From the NCBI GenBank assembly GCA_902783245.1, contig CACZQF010000018.1, positions 1 through 33,931 of the forward strand: a stretch of DNA of 33,931 nucleotides. The letters run 5' to 3'. The first letter of the stretch is position 1. Each line of letters starts with the position of its first letter. Below are positions 1 to 5,129 of this stretch, piece by piece. The translations under genes were made by a program, and so were the position numbers. A model generated the notes under the pieces. The model was not told where the DNA came from and did no database searches. It saw only the letters and a program-made list of their open reading frames with translations. This DNA comes from an uncultured Spirochaetaceae bacterium (GTDB taxonomy: Bacteria; Spirochaetota; Spirochaetia; Treponematales; Treponemataceae).

Positions 1-25
1 CAGCCCTCATCAGGCTTCTATTTTG

Positions 26-81
26 GGTTAGATTTTTACTTGATTCACCACTTTTTTTTCGGTTAGATTTAACGTGATTCA
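26..81. repeat. pair of imperfect direct repeats upstream of the EamA gene
   Basis: Two near-identical elements occur at 26-47 and 61-81. Both begin GGTTAGATTT and end TGATTCA, and they are 35 bp apart, about three helical turns. They sit just upstream of the candidate -35 box at 92-97. An inverted partial copy (GTTAGATTTTCACTAGG on the minus strand) lies at 1115-1131, downstream of the next promoter. They could be binding sites for a regulator, but no binding protein is identifiable from this window. Confidence 0.45.
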
Positions 82-91
82 ATGCGCCTCG

Positions 92-120
92 TTGCCCATC
101 ACATTTATTCCCGCTATACT
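92..120 (+). promoter_or_regulatory. sigma-70-like promoter for the EamA gene
   Basis: TTGCCC (92-97), a 17-nt spacer and TATACT (115-120). The expected transcription start is about 126-128, next to the ATG at 129, so the transcript would be leaderless or nearly so. No Shine-Dalgarno sequence precedes the ATG, which fits. Confidence 0.6.
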
Positions 121-128
121 GAGTACCT

Positions 129-998
129 ATGGTACAGCAAGGCTCCAGACTTAAAGGCATCGTGTTCATACTCGGCGCCGCATTCTTTTTTGCCACCATG
201 AGCACGTTCGTGCATCTGGCGGGTGACCTGCCGTTTTTGCAGAAAAGCTTTTTCAGAAACCTTATCGCGCTGCTTATCGCGCTTGTGGCACTATGCAGGG
301 ACCGCCGCCCGCTCAACGTGGTCAAAGGCTCCATCATATTCCTGTGCATCAGGTGCATGGCTGGTACCATCGGCATCTACGGCAACTTCTATGCCATAGA
401 CCGCATTCCGCTGTCGGATGCAGCCATGCTGAACAAAATGTCGCCGTTCTTCGCGGTCATATTCAGCTACTTTCTTTTAAAAGAGAAGATCAAGCCCGTG
501 CAGGCATGTTTTCTGATCGCCGCCTTTTTCGGCGCCATGCTCGTAGTAAAGCCGTCAATGAACGTTTCAGCCTCGCTGCCTGCCGTCGCAGGATTCCTGG
601 GCGGCATGGGCGCGGGGTGCGCCTACGCATGCGTACGCAAGCTTTCCACGTTCAAAATGAACGGCAACTTTATTGTAGCCTGTTTTTCAGGCTTTTCATG
701 CCTGACCGCAGTGCCGTGGATGCTTCTGCGGTATACGCCCATGACGGCAGGACAGCTGCTCTGCCTGCTTATGGCAGGAGTCTGCGGCGCAGGCGGCCAG
801 TTCTGCGTCACCGCAGCCTATTTTGCGGCTCCCGCAAAAGAAATATCAGTGTTCGACTATTCGCAGGTCATTTTTGCCGCGCTGGAAGGATTCTTTGTGT
901 TCGGCCAGCTGCCTGACCACCTGAGCTTTATCGGCTGCGCCGTCATCATCAGCATGGGGATCGCCATGTTCCTGTATAAACGCGCGCAGGAGCGGTAA
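129..998 (+). CDS. EamA/DMT-family membrane transporter
   Basis: This is a 289-residue, very hydrophobic protein with about ten predicted membrane segments arranged as two EamA-like halves. The first half ends near the motif FAVIFSYFLLKEKI (about residues 108-121). The second half carries the matching DYSQVIFAALEGFFVFGQLP (about 243-262). The repeated pattern of a helix followed by a short loop with a charged or Gly/Pro end is typical of drug/metabolite exporters. The family exports or imports small metabolites such as amino acids, but the substrate cannot be read from the sequence. The length matches the family norm of about 280-300. The start ATG at 129 sits 8 nt after a good -10 box and has no Shine-Dalgarno. 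It appears monocistronic: the next gene starts 342 bp downstream behind its own promoter. Confidence 0.9.
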   Translation: MVQQGSRLKGIVFILGAAFFFATMSTFVHLAGDLPFLQKSFFRNLIALLIALVALCRDRRPLNVVKGSIIFLCIRCMAGTIGIYGNFYAIDRIPLSDAAMLNKMSPFFAVIFSYFLLKEKIKPVQACFLIAAFFGAMLVVKPSMNVSASLPAVAGFLGGMGAGCAYACVRKLSTFKMNGNFIVACFSGFSCLTAVPWMLLRYTPMTAGQLLCLLMAGVCGAGGQFCVTAAYFAAPAKEISVFDYSQVIFAALEGFFVFGQLPDHLSFIGCAVIISMGIAMFLYKRAQER

Positions 999-1077
999 CA
1001 GGACAGTACCTGAAGGCCCCTTGTACGTACCCATAATCAGCCGTTTGCCCCGCATTCCTGGTTTCAGTTCTGTTTAA

Positions 1078-1106
1078 TGGACTTTCCGCAGCTTCGGGTA
1101 TATAAT
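1078..1106 (+). promoter_or_regulatory. promoter for the FMN-binding lipoprotein cassette
   Basis: TGGACT (1078-1083), a 17-nt spacer and a perfect TATAAT (1101-1106). Transcription should begin near 1113, leaving a long structured leader before the ATG at 1341. Confidence 0.6.
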
Positions 1107-1176
1107 GATAAATACCTAGTGAAAATCTAACAATATGTCGGATGCTGTGTTCCCCCCTGTACTTTGAGCACGGCAT

Positions 1177-1222
1177 CCGCGCCATTCATGGCGCGCGGCT
1201 GCCGCCGTGGCTTTAAAGGAGG
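1177..1222 (+). repeat. leader repeat copy 1, including a Shine-Dalgarno
   Basis: This 46-nt element is repeated at 1291-1336 with a single mismatch (1186 versus 1300). It contains the short palindrome GCGCCAT-tc-ATGGCGC (1179-1194) and ends in AAAGGAGG. Looser similarity extends upstream, as TGTACTTTG and GAGCAC also occur before both copies. The Shine-Dalgarno of this copy lies only 1 nt before an ATG at 1224, too close for efficient initiation. Confidence 0.8.
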
Positions 1223-1258
1223 CATGATACAAAGTACCTCCATGTACTTTGTATCATG
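1223..1258 (+). promoter_or_regulatory. perfect 15-bp leader hairpin with an anti-Shine-Dalgarno loop
   Basis: CATGATACAAAGTAC (1223-1237) is exactly complementary to GTACTTTGTATCATG (1244-1258) around the loop CTCCAT. There is no T-tract, so it does not look like an intrinsic terminator. CCTCC at 1237-1241 can pair with GGAGG of either leader copy. For the second copy, 8 of 9 positions match between 1233-1241 and 1332-1340. Translational control by this hairpin is my inference. Confidence 0.65.
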
Positions 1259-1259
1259 A

Positions 1260-1287
1260 GCACTTGCATTCTAAAGCCTGCAAGTGC
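1260..1287 (+). promoter_or_regulatory. second leader hairpin
   Basis: GCACTTGCA (1260-1268) and TGCAAGTGC (1279-1287) form a perfect 9-bp stem around a 10-nt loop. This stem lies in sequence that is absent from the corresponding part of leader copy 1, as if a palindrome was inserted into one copy. Confidence 0.6.
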
Positions 1288-1290
1288 ATT

Positions 1291-1336
1291 CCGCGCCATC
1301 CATGGCGCGCGGCTGCCGCCGTGGCTTTAAAGGAGG
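1291..1336 (+). repeat. leader repeat copy 2, carrying the working Shine-Dalgarno
   Basis: This copy matches 1177-1222 at 45 of 46 positions. It ends in AAAGGAGG (1329-1336), placed 4 nt before the ATG at 1341. That position decides the start codon of the FMN-binding lipoprotein. Confidence 0.85.
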
Positions 1337-1340
1337 TTCT

Positions 1341-2324
1341 ATGAAAAAAACGGCAGTATCCGCAGTATGCGGACTCATGCTCGCCGCCGGCTTGCTGACC
1401 ACCGCCTGTGACAGCAAAAAGACATACACCGGTACAGCAAAAGGCTATGGCGGAGAAATAGCCGTCGAGCTGACCGTTGCAAAGGATAAAATCACGGCAG
1501 TTAAAATCACCGGCGACAAAGAGACGCCCGGCGTAGGCGGCGAAGCCGTAAAGCAGCTGCCCGAAAAAATCCTTAAGGCACAGACCTGGGAAGTTGATTC
1601 CGTTTCAGGAGCAACCATCTCATCCACATCCATCAAAAAGGCTGCGAAGGCAGCTATGCTGGAAGCAGGCCTTATCAAGCAGGCTGATCCCTGCGATGCA
1701 GGCGGCACCATTACGCTTGAAAGCATAAATAAATATCTGAATGAAAGCGCGGATATGGGCGCAGGCAGCATTGCGAATGTGGTGGCGGTCATACCCATCA
1801 AGCATATCAACGGTCCGCGGGAAGAGCATGATTTCTATGCGTTCGTAAACTTTAAGTACAAGGCACGCAACTTCATCAAATATCAGGTGACTTACCTTTC
1901 CTGTACCTGCCGCAGCGCAGAGGTCAACTACTGGTCGACGGCATACGTGGAGCTCACCCTGCCAAAGAGCGGATCCATCGATGATTCCGCCATCAAGTAT
2001 ATGTCGTTCGACTATGACTCCGAGGGACACTACCTGGCAGGCTTCTGGGGAGATTCTAACCCTACGCCCGCAGGAGCAACCTTCGAAGATTTCAAGCGGG
2101 AATATATTCCGTTCTTTGTGGGCAAGGACTACAAGTACATAAAGACATTAAGCACGTCAGATGACATAGCCCCCGAAGATTACAGCGCGGGCCCAGGACG
2201 CGAAAACTACCGCGTTGACAGCTTTACCGGCTCATCTGTATCCACGAATAATATCATCCGCATGCTGAACGCGCTGTATGAGTACCATGCATCGGACGAA
2301 TTCTTCGGCGGCGCAAACTCATAG
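1341..2324 (+). CDS. FMN-binding (flavinylated) lipoprotein
   Basis: This 327-residue exported protein starts at the ATG preceded by AAAGGAGG; the open frame extends upstream but that part is leader. Residues 1-22 form a signal peptide ending LLTTA with the lipidation Cys at 23. Residues about 28-112 are an FMN_bind domain with D86-S-V-S-G-A-T-I-S. Family knowledge says Thr92 would carry FMN through a phosphoester bond made by an ApbE enzyme, and one is encoded two genes downstream. The C-terminal half (about 120-327) is less familiar. It has a C188-T-C190 pair and a second motif, D293-S-F-T-G-S-S-V-S, in which Ser299 replaces the acceptor Thr, so a degenerate or second flavin site is possible. 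I infer that it shuttles electrons outside the cytoplasm. It leads the cassette, with the next gene 34 nt away. Confidence 0.88.
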   Translation: MKKTAVSAVCGLMLAAGLLTTACDSKKTYTGTAKGYGGEIAVELTVAKDKITAVKITGDKETPGVGGEAVKQLPEKILKAQTWEVDSVSGATISSTSIKKAAKAAMLEAGLIKQADPCDAGGTITLESINKYLNESADMGAGSIANVVAVIPIKHINGPREEHDFYAFVNFKYKARNFIKYQVTYLSCTCRSAEVNYWSTAYVELTLPKSGSIDDSAIKYMSFDYDSEGHYLAGFWGDSNPTPAGATFEDFKREYIPFFVGKDYKYIKTLSTSDDIAPEDYSAGPGRENYRVDSFTGSSVSTNNIIRMLNALYEYHASDEFFGGANS

Positions 2325-2358
2325 GCGCTTTACCACGTTCATTATATTGGAGGAATAT

Positions 2359-3000
2359 ATGAAAAAATTATCAGTGATTCTCAGCGTACTGAGCATTCTG
2401 GCTTTGTTTGCAGGCTGTGCAAACAAAAGTGAACCCGCACCGGCTCCTGCCGTACAGGAACCTGCCAAGAAAGCGCTTCCGGCTCCGGTGAACACCGAGA
2501 ATCCGGAAGCGGCCAAAACTCCTTTTGCGGCGGCAAGCTCAAGCATCAATGCCACGAACCTGTTCGAGTATTTCGGACGTGATGACGTTCTGTACATTGA
2601 CCTGCGTGACTATGCCGACTACCAGAAAAAACATCTGCGCAACTTTGAATGCGTACCGTTCTTTGCCTATATCTACAACAAGGATGCCGGCAAGGATCCG
2701 TCTAAGATTCAGCTGTACGGCGGTGCGCTGACCGAACCGACAGCAACCTACAAAGAATCAGACGACATGCTGGAAGTCTTCTTCCCCAAGAACAAGACTA
2801 TCTTCTTTATGTGCCAGAGCGGCGGACGTGTAGCGCAGCTGCTGCAGATTCTCAACGCAAAAGGCTATGACATGTCAAAGATCTACAATGTAGGCGGCAT
2901 GGGCCAGTATACAGCCGCAGGCTTTAAGGACTATGTGGTCGACGCGCTTGAATTCAAAGTGAACGCCACCTATGCCATCGAAGGTCTGACCAAGAACTAA
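2359..3000 (+). CDS. rhodanese-like lipoprotein with intact catalytic Cys
   Basis: A 213-residue protein; the chosen ATG has GGAGGA four nt upstream. Residues 1-19 are a signal peptide ending LFAG with the lipidation Cys at 20. A Pro/Ala-rich linker (about 24-60) follows. Residues about 65-195 are a rhodanese fold: LYIDLRDYADYQKKHL is the characteristic first strand and loop, and C152-Q-S-G-G-R157 is the CxxGxR catalytic loop. Rhodaneses carry sulfur as a Cys persulfide or reduce arsenate-like substrates. An extra segment of about 40 residues between the two halves is shared with the paralogue at 4284. Its position between a flavoprotein and the flavin transferase suggests a redox or sulfur-transfer partner on the outer face of a membrane. 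The substrate is unknown. Confidence 0.85.
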   Translation: MKKLSVILSVLSILALFAGCANKSEPAPAPAVQEPAKKALPAPVNTENPEAAKTPFAAASSSINATNLFEYFGRDDVLYIDLRDYADYQKKHLRNFECVPFFAYIYNKDAGKDPSKIQLYGGALTEPTATYKESDDMLEVFFPKNKTIFFMCQSGGRVAQLLQILNAKGYDMSKIYNVGGMGQYTAAGFKDYVVDALEFKVNATYAIEGLTKN

Positions 3001-3020
3001 GCTGCCGTTTTTTCGGTATA

Positions 3021-3045
3021 CGGGGGATGCGGTACGCATCCCCCG
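3021..3045 (+). terminator. strong hairpin between the rhodanese and apbE genes
   Basis: CGGGGGATGCG (3021-3031) pairs with CGCATCCCCCG (3035-3045) around a 3-nt loop, followed only by TTTGCATT. The stem is 11 bp and GC-rich, with a weak T-tract. It lies about 35 nt before the apbE start, so partial termination that lowers expression of the two distal genes is plausible, but it could also be an mRNA-stabilising end. Confidence 0.6.
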
Positions 3046-3079
3046 TTTGCATTACGGCAGATATACGGAGCCTTACATC

Positions 3080-4306
3080 ATGCGGCGCATGACCTTTTTC
3101 CGATTCAGTTTTTTAACGCTCACGCTCATACCGGTTTTTGTGCTGCCGGCAGGCTGCCGCTCACGAAGCGGGGGTTCCTCACAGACTTCCGCGCCGAAGC
3201 ACTCAACACCGGGCGCCGATGCGCCGCAGGCGGCCGCCTCACAGGACACCCGAATCTGCGCTTCCGTACAGGCGGTAAGCGGCGAATATATTCCGCTCTT
3301 CCATACGAATGTTTTTATAAAGACGCAGGATCAGCAGCTGGCTGACCGCATTGAATCCCGGCTGGTACAGTATCATAAGCTGTTTGACCGCCACCACTAC
3401 TATTATGAGGATGACGGCCAGGGCACCGTTAAAAATCTTCGGATACTGAATGAATACGCAGCTGCCGGCAGTGCCGCCGTGCAGCAGCCGCTCACAGACT
3501 GCATACGGCAAAGCCTGCAGCTGATGAAGCTGACGGACAATACATTCAACATCTTTCTTGCGCCTGTCACCGCATTGTATGCCGGCAAGTTCTCACCGTT
3601 CCCGGTACAGAATACGGACCCGGATCCAGATTTAATAGCACAGGCGCTGCGCCGCGTGCTTACGCCGGAGCAGGCCGCCAGCTGCATCACCGTACAGGAC
3701 GATACCATATCATTCACGCTGCCCGCCGGAGGGCTCACCTATGACATAGATCTGGGCGGCATAGCAAAAGGATATGCTGCCCGGCAGATACAGAAGGAAT
3801 TTCTGAACGGTACTTTTATGCTGAGCCTTGGCAGCAGCACCATCATTGCAAGCGGAAAATCTTATCGCATCGGAGTCGCATCCTCCTATTACAAAACGCT
3901 TGCGCTGATTCAGCTTGACCTGCCGTCGGGCATGTCGCTTTCTACATCAGGAACGTCAAACAGTTATTATATTCTGGCTGATGACGGCACCACCATACGC
4001 AGCCATATTCTTGATCCGAAGACCGGATATAGCCATGACTACTACTGGTCTGTTATACTCATCGGAGACAATGCGATGGTCACCGATGCACTGAGTACCG
4101 CATTGTTCAACATACAGGATGAGCACGACCTGCGCCGTATTCTTGACGCCGTGCGCGAATCCTACGGCTGCACGCTTGAAGCCTGCCTGGTAAAAGATGC
4201 ATCGCGGCAGGATAAAACGGTGTCGCTGCTTATGACGCCGGGATTTGAGCCGTATATCCGAAAGGACTATAAGGGGATCGGAATTGTTTCCAAAGCATTA
4301 TTATAG
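3080..4306 (+). CDS. apbE: ApbE-family FAD:protein FMN transferase lipoprotein
   Basis: A 408-residue protein starting at the ATG with GGAG nine nt upstream; an in-frame TTG at 3047 lies in the hairpin tail and is unlikely. The signal peptide ends VLPAG with the lipidation Cys at 26. ApbE hallmarks appear in order: LTDNTFNIFLAPVTALY (151-167), DIDLGGIAKGYA (222-233), SLSTSGTSNS (286-295), HILDPKTGY (309-317) and D336-A-L-S-T340, whose Asp and Thr bind the metal in characterised enzymes. The usual Gly-rich NxGG loop reads LSLGSSTI here, a mild deviation. ApbE cleaves FAD and transfers FMN to Ser/Thr of FMN_bind domains outside the cytoplasm. The Treponema homologue is known as Ftp. The obvious client is the lipoprotein at 1341. 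It overlaps the next gene by 23 nt. Confidence 0.92.
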   Translation: MRRMTFFRFSFLTLTLIPVFVLPAGCRSRSGGSSQTSAPKHSTPGADAPQAAASQDTRICASVQAVSGEYIPLFHTNVFIKTQDQQLADRIESRLVQYHKLFDRHHYYYEDDGQGTVKNLRILNEYAAAGSAAVQQPLTDCIRQSLQLMKLTDNTFNIFLAPVTALYAGKFSPFPVQNTDPDPDLIAQALRRVLTPEQAASCITVQDDTISFTLPAGGLTYDIDLGGIAKGYAARQIQKEFLNGTFMLSLGSSTIIASGKSYRIGVASSYYKTLALIQLDLPSGMSLSTSGTSNSYYILADDGTTIRSHILDPKTGYSHDYYWSVILIGDNAMVTDALSTALFNIQDEHDLRRILDAVRESYGCTLEACLVKDASRQDKTVSLLMTPGFEPYIRKDYKGIGIVSKALL

Positions 4307-5021
4307 CGCTGCCATTTCACACATACGTTATGCCGCAGGTGCCGTATGCGCGGTGTGTCTGTTGAGTACCGTCACCGCATGTACAAAAAGCATTTCCGAA
4401 CCGTCCGCGGCTGAAGTCCCGGCAACACACGCGGCTGAGCAGACGCAGGCCGGCGTGCAGAGCTCAGCTCCGCTTCCGGCAAAGGCTGACGCACGGAGCA
4501 TGCGTATGAGCGATTCCCCTGTCAGACCGGACACTATAGATGAGCTGCTGTTCAGAAAAGACTGCGTGTATATTGACGTGCGCGCTCCTGATGCTTTTTA
4601 TAAGGAAGGCCATATCGCCGGATTTATCAACCTGCCGTTCTATGATTATATCGCAGGGTTTCCGGGCAACAAAAAAGCTTTATTCCAGATGACGCGGCAG
4701 GGCGGAGCGTATCTGGGGGATGCGGGCACGTTCGTACCGAACTACGAGGAATCCGCCGGCGTACTCTGTGATATGCTTGACCGGACTAAATATATAATCG
4801 CTATCTCCACCGCAGGCGTAGAATCCTGCTATTTTCTGAACCTGCTCATGCAGCTCGGCTATGAGCCGGAACGGCTTTATAACGCAGGCAGCTTTACTAA
4901 CGGCATGGGAAATGACATTGCCTACCGCACATACGAACACGCGCGGTATCTGGTAAGCGGCATGGAGCTGTACAATACCGGCATACGCTTTGAGCCGGAC
5001 GGACTCACCGGCAGGCCGTAA
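4284..5021 (+). CDS. degenerate rhodanese-like lipoprotein (catalytic Cys and Arg lost)
   Basis: A 245-residue paralogue of the protein at 2359. I chose the TTG at 4284 because AAGGGG lies seven nt upstream inside the end of apbE. An earlier TTG at 4245 has no such site. The signal peptide has an unusually long n-region and ends STVTA with the lipidation Cys at 33. Residues about 84-230 keep the rhodanese layout (VYIDVRAPDAFYKEGHIAG, 95-113) and the extra segment shared with its paralogue. However, the catalytic loop reads S175-T-A-G-V-E180 where the paralogue has C-Q-S-G-G-R. Sulfurtransferase chemistry is therefore unlikely. C182 is close by but out of register. Binding or scaffold work is inferred. 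The 23-nt overlap with apbE suggests coupled translation. Confidence 0.8.
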   Translation: MFPKHYYSAAISHIRYAAGAVCAVCLLSTVTACTKSISEPSAAEVPATHAAEQTQAGVQSSAPLPAKADARSMRMSDSPVRPDTIDELLFRKDCVYIDVRAPDAFYKEGHIAGFINLPFYDYIAGFPGNKKALFQMTRQGGAYLGDAGTFVPNYEESAGVLCDMLDRTKYIIAISTAGVESCYFLNLLMQLGYEPERLYNAGSFTNGMGNDIAYRTYEHARYLVSGMELYNTGIRFEPDGLTGRP

Positions 5022-5094
5022 CGTCACCCCGTCTCCGGAAAATATTAACTCCGGGAAATCTCATCTCCGGCAGGCAGATTCGCACGGCACGTGC

Positions 5095-5123
5095 TTTTCA
5101 CAGCATACGATGTGCTGTATACT
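5095..5123 (+). promoter_or_regulatory. promoter for the A2M-pbpC pair
   Basis: TTTTCA (5095-5100), a 17-nt spacer and TATACT (5118-5123). The expected start is about 5129-5131, exactly at the ATG at 5130, so a leaderless message is likely. No Shine-Dalgarno is visible before the ATG. Confidence 0.55.
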
Positions 5124-5129
5124 GACCGC

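Larger units (their letters stand above)
999..1340 (+). other. intergenic region and structured 5' leader of the flavin-lipoprotein cassette
   Basis: This 342-bp gap holds no gene. It contains a promoter (1078-1106) and, downstream of the expected start near 1113, a leader of about 228 nt. The leader has a 46-nt direct repeat that includes the ribosome-binding site (1177-1222 and 1291-1336), a perfect 15-bp hairpin (1223-1258) and a 9-bp hairpin (1260-1287). No known riboswitch consensus, including the FMN riboswitch, was recognised. Confidence 0.6.

Noticed and set aside
1224-1259. 11-codon frame in the leader (MIQSTSMYFVS)
   Set aside because: Its Shine-Dalgarno is only 1 nt from the ATG and the frame is wholly inside the hairpin; a leader peptide is possible but not supported enough to call a gene.
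1113-1340. FMN riboswitch before the flavin lipoprotein
   Set aside because: I looked for the conserved RFN-element segments, such as AGGGCGGGGTGAAA, and did not find them; the structure is simple stems and a duplication.
1284-1340. Upstream start for the FMN lipoprotein
   Set aside because: The extra 19 residues would be encoded by the leader repeat, and the ATG at 1341 has the ribosome site and a clean signal peptide.
4245-4283. Earlier TTG start for the second rhodanese
   Set aside because: It would add 13 residues to an already long n-region and has no ribosome site, while AAGGGG lies seven nt before the TTG at 4284.
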